A program made the translations under genes and the position numbers. The notes under the pieces were generated by a model. The model made no database searches. It was not told the DNA's origin and saw nothing but the letters and a program-made list of their open reading frames with translations. A stretch of 64,000 bases of DNA from JABJAG01 sp038137215 (lineage in GTDB: Bacteria > Pseudomonadota > Alphaproteobacteria > UBA6615): contig JAYQBG010000009.1 of the NCBI GenBank assembly GCA_038137215.1, positions 27,569-91,568 of the forward strand, written 5' to 3'. This document shows positions 25,598 to 34,850 of the stretch, piece after piece. The stretch's first letter is position 1. The number at the start of each line of letters is the position of its first letter.

Positions 25598-26776
25598 ATG
25601 CGTGGCAAAACGTCAAAAATCAGCGCAGTTCGGGCGGCCGTGGCGGGCTTTGTGATGATTGCTGCGACGGCAGGCATTGCAACGGCCACGGCGCAGGAAA
25701 CCGGCCTGACCGCGGTGTTTGTGGTCAGCGGGGTGTCCGTGGACGAAACCGCCGCAACCTCACGGGCAGCGCGTGAAGTAGCGCTGACCGCCGGCCAGAT
25801 TTCGGCCGCGGAACAGATGCTGGCACGGCTGACACGGAAGGAAAACCGGGCACTGTTGCCGCCCATGGATATCGAAACCGCGCGCGCCCTCGTGAAGTCG
25901 CTGCAGGTTGAAAACGAGCTGACCTCCGATGTCCGCTATCTCGCAGATCTTGTTGTCGCCTTTGAGCCGGATGCTGTTCGCAGTTATCTGCGCGCAGCGG
26001 GGGTTCCCTTTACCGAAGTGCGCAGCCGGCCGGTCCTTGTCGTACCGGTGCTGGCCGATGGTGTGAACTATCTCCTGTGGGAAGAACCGAACCCCTGGCG
26101 TGCCGCATGGCGTGACCATCCGGAAAGCTATGGGCTGGTTCCGATCGTGTCTCCGATCGGCGATCTGAATGATCTGACCGGTTTGAGTGCGGAGCAGGCT
26201 GTCGATGCCGATGAGGGCGCGCTGGGTGAGGCCGCCGTTCGATACGGGGCAGGATCGGTGATGGTAGCCATCGCGACCATTACGGGCGATGAACCGGGGG
26301 CCCAATCCATTGAGGTGGTGGCGAGCCGCGTGGGACGATTCGAGGAGCCGCCGCTGATCATCTCGCTTCAGAGTGCCCCCGAAGAAACCCCGGAGTTGTT
26401 TCTTCACCGGGCTGTCGGCGCTGTTGTCAGCGCCCTTGACGATGACTGGAAGCTGACCAGTACCGTCAGTTTCGAAGAGGTTGGCAGCATGCTTGTGGCG
26501 GTGCCGATTTCGGGGTTGCCCGGCTGGATCGAGCTACGCCGCCGTCTGGCCGGGGTGCCCAGCGTCACCGACGTCTTCGTCAACGCGCTCACGGCGAGTT
26601 CAGCCGAAGTCGAGATCGACTACCGCGGTGACGCGCAGCAACTGGTGCGGGCGCTCGACCGGTTTGACCTGACTCTGGAGCCGGTTGGTTTCCAGAATGA
26701 TGGGGCCGTCACCCAGCCATTCGATCCGCTTGATTCGCCGCGCCCCTCTCATGTTCTGCGCCTCGCGGACAACTGA
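25598..26776 (+). CDS. DUF2066 protein, exported
   Basis: The 392-residue protein has a signal peptide (AAVAGFVMIAATAGIATATA, then QETG). The DUF2066 region follows (AAREVALTAGQISAAEQMLA, RPVLVVPVLADGVNYLLWEE). The C-terminal part repeats an ACT-like or BON-like alternation (GWIELRRRLAGVPSVTDVFV). Its function is unknown. Homologues occur next to hdaA in many alphaproteobacteria. The ATG at 25598 fits the signal peptide; an ATG at 25562 would lengthen the N-terminus. Confidence 0.8.
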   Translation: MRGKTSKISAVRAAVAGFVMIAATAGIATATAQETGLTAVFVVSGVSVDETAATSRAAREVALTAGQISAAEQMLARLTRKENRALLPPMDIETARALVKSLQVENELTSDVRYLADLVVAFEPDAVRSYLRAAGVPFTEVRSRPVLVVPVLADGVNYLLWEEPNPWRAAWRDHPESYGLVPIVSPIGDLNDLTGLSAEQAVDADEGALGEAAVRYGAGSVMVAIATITGDEPGAQSIEVVASRVGRFEEPPLIISLQSAPEETPELFLHRAVGAVVSALDDDWKLTSTVSFEEVGSMLVAVPISGLPGWIELRRRLAGVPSVTDVFVNALTASSAEVEIDYRGDAQQLVRALDRFDLTLEPVGFQNDGAVTQPFDPLDSPRPSHVLRLADN

Positions 26777-26786
26777 GCGAAGTTTG

Positions 26787-27467
26787 GTGTCACGTCAGCT
26801 TATTCTCGACCTGGGACACCGGACCGCGCGCGGCCGGGCGGACTTTCTCGTTTCGGGCAGCAATGCCGAAGCAGTCGAGTGGATCGACCGCTGGCCGGAC
26901 TGGCCAGCGCGCGCCTTTGTGATCTGGGGGCCACCCGCATCGGGCAAGACCCATCTGGGATATGTCTGGTGCGCACGCAGCGGGGCTGATCTGATCCGTC
27001 CCGACGATGTCCGGACATGCCAGGCTTCCGATCTGCGGGACAGAAATGCGTGCCTGTTTCTCGACGATGCCGGTGATCTGGCGGGCAACCGGGGAGACGA
27101 GGAAGCGCTGCTGCATCTCTACAATTATACCCTCGAAACAGAGGGGACCCTGCTTCTGACAGCCCGCCAGGCCCCGTCATTCTGGCATGTCGGGCTGGCG
27201 GATCTGTCCTCGCGCATGAAGGCGTTGCAGGGGGTGGGGATCGCCGCCCCCGATGACAGCCTTCTCGCGGCGTTACTGGTCAAACAGTTCCAGGACCGGC
27301 AATTGCGCATTGGCGAGGATGTGATCGCCTATCTTCTGCCGCGGATCGAACGCTCTTTTGAAGCCGCATCTCGGATCGTGGCGGCGATCGATGCCGCGGC
27401 CCTGGAGCGCCTGCGCCCGATCACCGTGCCGCTGGTGCGCGAAGTTGTCGAGTCTTTCGAAGACTGA
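26787..27467 (+). CDS. hdaA: HdaA, DnaA-related replication regulator
   Basis: The 226-residue protein has the clamp-binding-type N-terminus VSRQLILDLGHRTARGRADF, then an AAA+ domain with Walker A WGPPASGKTHLGY and Walker B CLFLDDAGDL. The lid ends with FEAASRIVAAIDAAALERLR. It lacks DnaA's DNA-binding domain IV. With the loaded clamp it promotes hydrolysis of DnaA-bound ATP after initiation. The start is a GTG, or a TTG one codon earlier, with GAGCGAAG upstream. Confidence 0.88.
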   Translation: MSRQLILDLGHRTARGRADFLVSGSNAEAVEWIDRWPDWPARAFVIWGPPASGKTHLGYVWCARSGADLIRPDDVRTCQASDLRDRNACLFLDDAGDLAGNRGDEEALLHLYNYTLETEGTLLLTARQAPSFWHVGLADLSSRMKALQGVGIAAPDDSLLAALLVKQFQDRQLRIGEDVIAYLLPRIERSFEAASRIVAAIDAAALERLRPITVPLVREVVESFED

Positions 27468-27473
27468 ACCGGT

Positions 27474-27506
27474 CTGTCATGACCCTGTCATGCTCTTGTC
27501 ATAAAT
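27474..27506 (+). promoter_or_regulatory. Pho box upstream of ppk-ppx
   Basis: Three 11-base direct repeats occur in tandem: CTGTCATGACC, CTGTCATGCTC and TTGTCATAAAT. The 11-base period and the CTGTCAT core match the PhoB-binding consensus. The box begins 7 bases after the hdaA stop and about 80-110 bases before ppk, so PhoB would activate ppk-ppx when phosphate is low. This is a strong sequence match, not a measured site. Confidence 0.85.
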
Positions 27507-27585
27507 TGCGGACAGGTTGCGATCACGTTAGCCTGACAGCGCGTTGTGCTGGTTCGCAACATCAATCCTGACAAGAAATGGTCCC

Positions 27586-29748
27586 GTGGTTTCAGAAGAA
27601 ACAGTCGAATACGACGAGATATCCCCTGCAATAGCGCCCGATTCACCGGGTCGCTTCATCAACCGGGAACTGTCCTGGCTGGCCTTTAATGAACGCGTGC
27701 TCGAAGAGGCGGAAAACCCGAACCATCCGCTGCTGGAACGCTTGCGGTTTCTGTCGATTTCGGCGTCGAACCTTGATGAATTCTACATGGTGCGCGTCGC
27801 CGGTTTGAAAGGGCAGGTCGATGCCGGTGTCACCACGCCCAGTCAGGAAGGGCTCTCGCCGGGTGAGCAGCTTTCGGCGATCAATGCGCGTGCGGGCAAC
27901 CTGATGGCCGAGCAGCAGCGTATCTGGCGCTCGCTGGTGACGGCTTTGCGGGAACACGACCTGACCGTTGTTGAACCCGAGGAACTGACCCCCGACGAGA
28001 GCGGGTGGCTCGAAGACCACTTCATGAGCACGATTTTCCCGGTACTCACGCCGCTGGCCGTCGATCCGGCCCACCCGTTTCCGTTCATCCCGAATCTCGG
28101 CCTTGCTTTGGCCATGGACCTCTTCCGGGAATCCGACAGCCGGGCGATGGTGGGGCTCCTGCCGCTGCCGGGACAGATTGACCGTTTCATCCGGCTGCCG
28201 GGCAGTCATCCGCGTTTTATCGCGCTGGAACGCTACGTCTCGATGTATCTCGGGCATGTCTTCCCGGGCTTTGATCTGAAGGGTTACGGCACCTTTCGCG
28301 TGATCCGCGACAGCGATATCGAAATTCTCGAAGAGGCCGAAGACCTGGTCCGGCTGTTTGAAAGTGCGCTCAAGCGGCGCCGGCGGGGGTCGGTGATTCG
28401 GCTGACCTTCGACAGCAATATGCCCGAGAGCCTGCGCAATTTCGTCGCCGCGGAAAGCGATGTCGATGATGAGGACGTGTTCCTGCTGGACGGCATGCCG
28501 GGGCTCGACCGCACGAAGGAGCTCATCATCGATGAGCGCTCCGATCTGCTGTTTCAGCCGTTCAACATCCGGTTTCCCGAGCGTATTCGAGACTTCGCGG
28601 GCGATTGCTTTGCTGCGATCCGCGCCAAGGACATTGTCGTACACCATCCCTTCGAATCCTTCGATGTCGTGGTGCAATTCCTGCGGCAGGCGGCCCGCGA
28701 TCCCAAGGTTGTTGCGATCAAGCAGACCCTCTACCGGACATCGGAGAACTCACCGATTGTGCAGGCGCTGATCGAGGCGGCGGAGGCCGGCAAGAACGTG
28801 ACCGCCCTGGTCGAACTGAAGGCGCGTTTCGATGAAGAGGCCAATATTCGCTGGGCGCGCGAACTGGAGCGGGCGGGCGTTCAGATCGTTTATGGGTTCA
28901 TTGATCTCAAGACCCACGCCAAGATCAGCCTGGTGCATCGCCGCGAAGGGTCCGATCTGCGCAGCTATGTGCATTTCGGCACCGGCAATTATCATCCGAT
29001 CACGGCCCGGATTTACACCGATCTCAGTTATTTCACCCAGAACCCGGTTCTATGCCGTGATGCCTCGCGCGTCTTCAACTACATGACCGGCTATGCCCGT
29101 CCCGAGGAACTGGAACGGGTTTCCGTGGCCCCGCTGAGCCTGCGCCAGACCCTGATGCAGGGCATCGAAGAGGAAATCGCCCATGCCGAGGCCGGGCGTC
29201 CGGCCGAAATCTGGGCGAAGCTGAACAGCCTCGTGGATGGCGACATCATCGATGCGCTCTATCGCGCCTCGCAGGCCGGCGTGACCATCCGGCTCGTCAT
29301 TCGCGGTATCTGCTGCCTGCGTCCGGGGGTGCCGGGCCTGAGCGAGAATATCGAGGTGCAGAGCATCGTGGGACGGTTCTTGGAACATTCCCGCATCGCG
29401 GCTTTTGGCGATGGCGAAGAAATGCCCAATGCCCACGCCAAGTTGTACATCTCTTCGGCCGACTGGATGCCGCGCAACCTGGATCGCCGGGTCGAGCTTC
29501 TGGTGCCGATCGAGAACGGCACGGTCCATCAGCAAATTCTCGACCAGATCATGGTTGCGAATCTTCTCGATCGCGCTCAAAGCTGGGAGATGAAGCCCGA
29601 CGGCACTTACGCCCGGATCGACACCAGCGGCGAGCAAGACCCATTCAGCGCTCACAACTACTTCATGACCAATCCGAGCCTCTCGGGACGCGGCAGTGCT
29701 TTGAAGAAGCCCGGCAGCGCGCCGCAGTTACTCGCGCATCCGGATTAA
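27586..29748 (+). CDS. ppk1: Polyphosphate kinase 1
   Basis: The 720-residue enzyme makes polyphosphate reversibly from ATP. The order is the N domain (FINRELSWLAFNERVLEEA), the H domain, and C1/C2 phospholipase D-like domains. The phosphorylated histidine is expected in the C1 segment LKTHAKISLVHR. IKQTLYRTSENSPIV and SSADWMPRNLDRRVELLVPI are further signatures. A GTG at 27586 was chosen as start, since upstream codons lack similarity; a TTG at 27544 is possible. It is co-directional with ppx, 27 bases away, under a Pho box. Confidence 0.94.
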   Translation: MVSEETVEYDEISPAIAPDSPGRFINRELSWLAFNERVLEEAENPNHPLLERLRFLSISASNLDEFYMVRVAGLKGQVDAGVTTPSQEGLSPGEQLSAINARAGNLMAEQQRIWRSLVTALREHDLTVVEPEELTPDESGWLEDHFMSTIFPVLTPLAVDPAHPFPFIPNLGLALAMDLFRESDSRAMVGLLPLPGQIDRFIRLPGSHPRFIALERYVSMYLGHVFPGFDLKGYGTFRVIRDSDIEILEEAEDLVRLFESALKRRRRGSVIRLTFDSNMPESLRNFVAAESDVDDEDVFLLDGMPGLDRTKELIIDERSDLLFQPFNIRFPERIRDFAGDCFAAIRAKDIVVHHPFESFDVVVQFLRQAARDPKVVAIKQTLYRTSENSPIVQALIEAAEAGKNVTALVELKARFDEEANIRWARELERAGVQIVYGFIDLKTHAKISLVHRREGSDLRSYVHFGTGNYHPITARIYTDLSYFTQNPVLCRDASRVFNYMTGYARPEELERVSVAPLSLRQTLMQGIEEEIAHAEAGRPAEIWAKLNSLVDGDIIDALYRASQAGVTIRLVIRGICCLRPGVPGLSENIEVQSIVGRFLEHSRIAAFGDGEEMPNAHAKLYISSADWMPRNLDRRVELLVPIENGTVHQQILDQIMVANLLDRAQSWEMKPDGTYARIDTSGEQDPFSAHNYFMTNPSLSGRGSALKKPGSAPQLLAHPD

Positions 29749-29775
29749 CCCAGCGAACCCCGCAGGCGGTCCGTC

Positions 29776-31275
29776 ATGGCCGCTAGGCTTGCCGTCCGCG
29801 ACGCCCGGCCGGCTGCCGTGGTCGATATCGGCTCGAACTCGATCCGATTGGTGGTGTTCCGGGACCGCTCGCGTGCGCCGACGGCCGTGTTCAACGAGCG
29901 TGTGATCTGCGGCATCGGCCGCGACATGGCCCGGACCGGCCATTTGCACAAGGACGGCGTCGCCCAGGCGTTGGCCAATCTGCCGCGCTTTGCAGCCATC
30001 GCCAAATCCATGGACATCAGGGACACCTCTCTGCTGGCCACAGCCGCCACGCGTGAAGCTTCCGACGGACCGGATTTTCTCAGGAGAATCGAAGACATCT
30101 TCGACCGGCCCGTGGTGCAACTCGACGGCGATGAAGAGGCGCGTCTGGCGGCGGCCGGGGTTCTCTGCGGCCTGCCCGATGCGCGCGGCATGGTCGCCGA
30201 TCTGGGCGGCGGCAGTCTGGAGGTCGCCGCCTTGTCCAAGGGCAAAATGGGGAAGTTTGCCACCCTGCCGCTTGGCCCCCTGCGTCTGCTGGCGACGGTG
30301 GGCGATGACAGGGGTAAGATATCCAAAAGTGTCGGTGCGGCGCTGGACGAAATCGACTGGATGGACAGCGCTCTGAAGGACGGTTCGATCTATATCGTGG
30401 GTGGTGCCTGGCGGGCACTGGCGCGGCTGCACATGGTCCAGACCGGCTATCCGCTGCGGGTCATCCACAACTACCGGATCAGTGGCCGTGAGGCGGCGGA
30501 GTTCTGTGACGTGGTGTCCGGGTTGGGGGCTTCGACCCTCGCGCGGATCGATGTGGTGCCCAAGGCGCGCGCCAACACCCTGCCGGTGGCTGCCGCTGTG
30601 TTGCAGCAACTGATCGTGGAGTCGAAAGCCGAACAGATTGTGTTTTCCGCGCTCGGCATCCGAGAGGGACGTGTCTTCGACATGCTCGACGACGAGGCCA
30701 GGGCCGAAGACCCGCTGATTGTCGCCTGCGATGAGGTCGCCGAGCGGGAAAACCGCTTCCCCGGTGCCGGAGAGGCCGTGTTCGACTGGGTGTCGCCCCT
30801 CTTCGAGGAAGAGTCCTCCGGTGAGAAGCGTTTGCGGCGCGCGGCGTGCCTGCTCGGAGATATCGGCTGGCACGAGCACCCGGATTACAGGGCCGAACAG
30901 GTCTATTTCCGTATCCTCCGCCTCTCGCTGCTGGCGCTCACCCACACCGAGAAAACCCGCATCGCGCTGGCCGTCTATCGCCGCTATGGCGGGTCCATGA
31001 ACGATCAGGCTTTACGCACCGCCGAGGCGCTGCTCAGCGACGAGGACACTGTCTGGTCGCGCCGGCTCGGTGCCGCCCTGCGGCTGGCGGAAACCCTGAC
31101 AGCTGGCACTGCCGACCTGCTCCGGGGTGCGCAACTCAAGCTGTCTAAAGACAGTCTGACCCTGAAGATGAAAAACGGCCATGCGGCGCTGGTGGGTGAC
31201 GTGGTGCGAAACCGCTTTTCAACCCTCGCCCGTCAGTTCGACCGGGAGCCGAAATTCGAGGGCAAGGGGCTTTAG
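29776..31275 (+). CDS. ppx: Exopolyphosphatase (Ppx/GppA family)
   Basis: The 499-residue protein belongs to the actin-like ASKHA phosphatases. The first phosphate loop is VVDIGSNSIRLVVFR, the second is VADLGGGSLEVA, and the catalytic glutamate region is LATAATREASDGPDFLRRIE. The C-terminal half (about 310-499) is the HD-like helical extension. It removes terminal phosphates from polyphosphate, or from pppGpp. Pairing with ppk1 points to polyphosphate. Confidence 0.93.
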   Translation: MAARLAVRDARPAAVVDIGSNSIRLVVFRDRSRAPTAVFNERVICGIGRDMARTGHLHKDGVAQALANLPRFAAIAKSMDIRDTSLLATAATREASDGPDFLRRIEDIFDRPVVQLDGDEEARLAAAGVLCGLPDARGMVADLGGGSLEVAALSKGKMGKFATLPLGPLRLLATVGDDRGKISKSVGAALDEIDWMDSALKDGSIYIVGGAWRALARLHMVQTGYPLRVIHNYRISGREAAEFCDVVSGLGASTLARIDVVPKARANTLPVAAAVLQQLIVESKAEQIVFSALGIREGRVFDMLDDEARAEDPLIVACDEVAERENRFPGAGEAVFDWVSPLFEEESSGEKRLRRAACLLGDIGWHEHPDYRAEQVYFRILRLSLLALTHTEKTRIALAVYRRYGGSMNDQALRTAEALLSDEDTVWSRRLGAALRLAETLTAGTADLLRGAQLKLSKDSLTLKMKNGHAALVGDVVRNRFSTLARQFDREPKFEGKGL

Positions 31276-31297
31276 GGCTTACCGAATCTTCCTCGCC

Positions 31298-31386
31298 GTC
31301 ATTGCGAGGAGCGGCGCGACGAAGCAATCCAGTCTGTCGCACACGTCCACTCTGGATTGCTTCGGGCCTCCGGCCCTCGCAATGAC
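31298..31386. repeat. REP-like palindrome, family A copy 1
   Basis: The outer arms are GTCATTGCGAGG and its exact complement CCTCGCAATGAC; the inner arms are GAAGCAATCCAG and CTGGATTGCTTC. All four match perfectly, so a long hairpin can form. It lies between the convergent ends of ppx and rnd, where it may end or stabilise transcripts. A second copy is at 32614-32702. Confidence 0.85.
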
Positions 31387-31405
31387 AGGGTGCCGAAAAC
31401 GGCGG

Positions 31406-32560
31406 CTAGTCGCCGATCTCCACCATCCGGACCTTGCCCATGCCCGCGCCCAGCGCGATCTCGCCGTGTTTGAGGCGGAGCGCGTCCTCTCCGAAGATTT
31501 CGCGCCGCCAGCCGCGCAGGGCCGCCACATCGGCGTCGTCATCGGCGGCAATCTCTTCCAGGTCGGCGACGGTGGCCACCAGCTTCTGGGCCACGTCATG
31601 AGTATCGCATTTAAATTTCAGCAGCACCTTCAGCAGGTCCATCAGCGGTCCGGCCCCGGGCGGCAGTTCGACAATCGGCGGCAACTCCGGTGCCTCGTCT
31701 TCGGGCAGGTTGCGCCCGGCCTCGATGGCCTCTATCAGGCTGCGGCCCATCTTGCCGTCGGCAAAGCCCTTGGGAAGGCCGCGTACCCGCGACAGCGCCT
31801 TGGGGTTTTCCGGCGGGCGGGCGGCGAGCTGTAAGAGCACATCGTCGCGCAGGATGCGATTGCGCGGCTGGTCCCGGTTCATGGCCTCTCGGTCCCGCCA
31901 GGCCGCCACGGCCTGCAGCACCGCCAGATAGCGCGGCTGGGCGCGCTTGGTCTTCATCCGCCGCCAGGCTTCCTCGGGTACGACCTCGTACTTGGCCGGG
32001 TCGGCCAGCTTGATCATTTCCTGCTCGACCCAGGCGATGCGGCCGTTCTCCTCGATCCGGGCGCGGAGCTTCTCATAGGCGACCCGCAGATGGGTGACGT
32101 CCGCCATGGCGTATTCCAGCTGGGACTCCGACAGGGGCCGGTGCGACCAGTCGGTAAAGCGGCTCGCCTTGTCGAGGCGCACCTTCGCCAGCTTGGCGAT
32201 CAGGCCCTCATAGCCCACCTGGTCCCCGAAGCCGGCGACCATGGCGGCCACCTGGGTGTCGAACAGGGGCTGCGGGGTGACGCCGCCCTCATGGTGGAAA
32301 ATCTCGATATCCTGGGTCGCGGCGTGCATCACCTTGAGCACGTTCTCGTTGGCAATCAGGTCGTAGAGTGGCTTCAGATCGATGGTGTCGGCCAGCGGAT
32401 CGATGATCGCCTCGTCATCCGGGCCGGCGACTTGCACCAGGCACAGGATCGGCCAGAACGTGCTCTCGCGCATGAACTCGGTATCGACGGTGATGTATTC
32501 GGCGCTGGACAGCGCCTCGCAGAACGCGGCGAGGGCGCCGGTGTCGGTGATAACTTTCAT
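31406..32560 (-). CDS. rnd: Ribonuclease D
   Basis: The 384-residue 3'-5' exonuclease trims tRNA and other structured RNAs. The DEDD catalytic residues lie in VDTEFMRESTFWPILCLVQV, VMHAATQDIEIFHHEGG and LEYAMADVTHLRVAYEKL, followed by two HRDC-like helical domains (about 210-370). The ATG is at 32558-32560. Palindromic repeats flank the gene on both sides. Confidence 0.94.
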   Translation of the reverse strand: MKVITDTGALAAFCEALSSAEYITVDTEFMRESTFWPILCLVQVAGPDDEAIIDPLADTIDLKPLYDLIANENVLKVMHAATQDIEIFHHEGGVTPQPLFDTQVAAMVAGFGDQVGYEGLIAKLAKVRLDKASRFTDWSHRPLSESQLEYAMADVTHLRVAYEKLRARIEENGRIAWVEQEMIKLADPAKYEVVPEEAWRRMKTKRAQPRYLAVLQAVAAWRDREAMNRDQPRNRILRDDVLLQLAARPPENPKALSRVRGLPKGFADGKMGRSLIEAIEAGRNLPEDEAPELPPIVELPPGAGPLMDLLKVLLKFKCDTHDVAQKLVATVADLEEIAADDDADVAALRGWRREIFGEDALRLKHGEIALGAGMGKVRMVEIGD

Positions 32561-32613
32561 GGACCGAATATCTACAGGAAATCGAAGAGGCCGGGAACCC
32601 GCACAAACGCTCC

Positions 32614-32702
32614 GTCATTGCGAGGTCCGCAGGACCGTGGCAATCCAGAGCGGTCCTGTTCAGGCGTCTGGATTGCTTCGTCGCTTCGCGTCTTGCGATG
32701 AC
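32614..32702. repeat. REP-like palindrome, family A copy 2
   Basis: It has the same ends as the copy at 31298-31386: GTCATTGCGAGG on the left and TCTTGCGATGAC on the right, with inner CAATCCAGA and TCTGGATTG arms. The centre differs between the copies, while the arms are kept with a few changes. It lies upstream of rnd. Confidence 0.8.
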
Positions 32703-32765
32703 ATGCTTGTTTCGTCACGGTCCGTCCATGACGTTTGCGGAGGGTTTTGTCCGGGTCGGCGCTGA

Positions 32766-32792
32766 GATGCCCGGGTCAAGCCCGGGCATGAC
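32766..32792. repeat. Small palindrome, family B
   Basis: ATGCCCGGG and CCCGGGCAT are exact complements around TCAAG, followed by GAC. The arms resemble those of the longer elements at 55625 and 60205, which use CCGGACTTGATCCGG. Confidence 0.75.
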
Positions 32793-32829
32793 AAGTGAGT
32801 GTTGGCGCGGACAGCAACAATATTGTCCT

Positions 32830-32848
32830 ACCCGGACCTGATCCGGGT
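32830..32848. repeat. Small palindrome, family B variant
   Basis: ACCCGG and CCGGGT pair around ACCTGAT. It is a shortened relative of the neighbouring family B element. Confidence 0.6.
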
Positions 32849-32861
32849 ATCTCACAATCAT

Positions 32862-32926
32862 CCTCATACTGAGCCTGTCGAAGTATGAGGATGTCGTCCT
32901 CGTCCTTCGACAAGCTCAGGATGAGG
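32862..32926. repeat. REP-like palindrome, family C
   Basis: CCTCATACT at 32862-32870 pairs with AGTATGAGG at 32882-32890. A second, related half, with CTTCGACAAGCTCAGGATGA, follows and pairs with TGAGCCTGTCGAAG. It is a doubled hairpin about 120 bases before aspS. Confidence 0.75.
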
Positions 32927-33049
32927 GCTCAGGCGAGGTCTTGCATCTTCTCCGATGCCCGACGCGCGCCCTTGACACACACCCGTGTTCCATGGCCATT
33001 GGCCCGCGCCTCTACACCCTGAAAAATCAACAGATTCCGAGAAGCGACC

Positions 33050-34840
33050 ATGCATCCGTACCGATCCCATACCTGCGGCGAACTGCGCGAAGATCACGCC
33101 GGTGAGACCGTCCGCCTCTCGGGCTGGGTCCACCGCAAACGCGACCACGGCAATCTGCTGTTTGTCGACTTGCGCGACCCCTTCGGCATCACCCAGTGCG
33201 TGATCGACACCTCCAGTCCCATTTTTGAGACGGTGGAGACCGCCCGGGTGGAATCGGTGCTCACGCTGTCCGGGCCGGTGGTCGCCCGCTCGGACGAGAC
33301 CATCAACGATGCGATCCCCACCGGCCGGGTGGAGGTGCAGATCGCCGAGGTGAAGGTCGAGTCCCCCGCCGATGTATTGCCCCTGCAGGTCAATTCCGAC
33401 GAGGATTCCGGCGAGGATATCCGTCTGCGCTACCGCTATCTGGATCTGCGCCGTGAAAAAGTCGCGCGCAACATCGCGCTGCGTTCGGACGTGATTTCCT
33501 CGATCCGCCGCCGCATGATCGAGGGCGGCTTCAAGGAGTTCCAGACCCCGATCCTCACAGCATCCTCCCCAGAAGGCGCGCGGGACTATCTGGTGCCCTC
33601 CCGCCTGCATCCGGGCAAGTTCTACGCGCTGCCCCAGGCCCCCCAGCAGTTCAAGCAGCTGCTCATGGTCGCGGGCTTCGACAAGTATTTCCAGATCGCG
33701 CCGTGCTTCCGTGACGAAGACGCCCGCGCCGACCGCTCGCCGGGTGAGTTCTACCAGCTCGATTTCGAGATGGCCTTCGCCACCCAGGACGATGTCTTCA
33801 ACGCCATCGAGCCGGTGATTGCCGGGGTGTTCGAGGAGTTCGCAGGCTTCAACCGCGAGACCCCCTGGCCGGTGACCGCCACGCCGTTCCCGCGCATTCC
33901 CTATGCGGAGTCCATGCTGAAATACGGCAACGACAAGCCCGATCTGCGCAACCCGATCCTGATCGCCGATGTGGCGGATGTCTTCGCCGGGTCCGACTTC
34001 AAGATTTTCGCCGGGCTGATCGAGAAGGGCGGCACCGTGCGCGCCATTCCCGCACCGGGCGGAGCCGCCCAGCCGCGCAGCTGGTTCGACAAGCTCAACG
34101 ACTGGGCCCGCGAAGAGGGCGCGCCGGGGCTGGGCTACGTCATTCTCGAGGACGGCGAGGGCAAGGGCCCGATTGCCAAGTTCATCACCAGGGAGCGTCT
34201 CGAGGCGCTGAAAGCCGCAACCGGCGCCCAGGATGGTGACGCTGTGTTCTTCTCCGCCGGAGATGCCCATGGCGCGGCCGATCTCGCCGGCAAAGCACGG
34301 ACGCGGATCGGCGAGGATCTCGATCTGATCGCCCAGGACCGTTACGACTTCTGCTGGATCGTCGACTACCCGATGTTCGAGGCCGACAAGGACACCGGCA
34401 AGATCGAGTTCTCCCACAACCCGTTCTCCATGCCCCAGGGCGAGATGGAGGCCCTGGAGACGATGGACCCGTTGGATATCCTCGCCTACCAGTACGACAT
34501 CGTCTGCAACGGCATCGAGCTGTCCTCGGGTGCGATCCGGAACCACCGCCCGGACATCATGCTGAAGGCCTTCGAGATCGCGGGCTATGACCGCGAGGTG
34601 GTGGAGACCGAGTTCGCGGGTATGTTCAACGCCTTCCGCTTCGGCGCCCCGCCCCATGGCGGTTCGGCCCCGGGCATCGACCGCATCGTAATGCTGCTCG
34701 CCGACGAGCCGAACATCCGCGAGGTCATCGCCTTCCCGATGAACCAGCGCGCCGAAGACCTGATGATGAATGCCCCCGCCGAAGTTCCCGACGAGCGCCT
34801 GCGGGAGCTACATCTGCGCAAGGTGCTGCCGAAGGCTTGA
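33050..34840 (+). CDS. aspS: Aspartyl-tRNA synthetase
   Basis: The 596-residue class II synthetase has an N-terminal OB fold (RLSGWVHRKRDHGNLLFVDL). The catalytic domain carries motif 2, CFRDEDARADRSPGEFYQLD, and motif 3, GGSAPGIDRIVMLLADE. A bacterial GAD insertion lies at about 290-420. Members that live with GatCAB are often non-discriminating and also charge tRNA-Asn; gatCAB is at 56.9-60.2 kb, but specificity cannot be read here. Confidence 0.95.
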   Translation: MHPYRSHTCGELREDHAGETVRLSGWVHRKRDHGNLLFVDLRDPFGITQCVIDTSSPIFETVETARVESVLTLSGPVVARSDETINDAIPTGRVEVQIAEVKVESPADVLPLQVNSDEDSGEDIRLRYRYLDLRREKVARNIALRSDVISSIRRRMIEGGFKEFQTPILTASSPEGARDYLVPSRLHPGKFYALPQAPQQFKQLLMVAGFDKYFQIAPCFRDEDARADRSPGEFYQLDFEMAFATQDDVFNAIEPVIAGVFEEFAGFNRETPWPVTATPFPRIPYAESMLKYGNDKPDLRNPILIADVADVFAGSDFKIFAGLIEKGGTVRAIPAPGGAAQPRSWFDKLNDWAREEGAPGLGYVILEDGEGKGPIAKFITRERLEALKAATGAQDGDAVFFSAGDAHGAADLAGKARTRIGEDLDLIAQDRYDFCWIVDYPMFEADKDTGKIEFSHNPFSMPQGEMEALETMDPLDILAYQYDIVCNGIELSSGAIRNHRPDIMLKAFEIAGYDREVVETEFAGMFNAFRFGAPPHGGSAPGIDRIVMLLADEPNIREVIAFPMNQRAEDLMMNAPAEVPDERLRELHLRKVLPKA

Positions 34841-34850
34841 TTTGTCTGCG

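Larger units (their letters stand above)
32561..33049. other. Gene-free gap packed with palindromic repeats
   Basis: This 489-base gap between divergent rnd and aspS holds at least four palindromes, listed separately. I see no ORF with coding character. The promoters of both genes must lie here: rnd's close to 32570-32610, and aspS's between about 32930 and 33040. Confidence 0.7.

Noticed and set aside
32703..32930. Repeat-rich gap considered as a CRISPR array
   Set aside because: The repeats differ from each other, are palindromic, have no regular spacers, and no cas gene is present.
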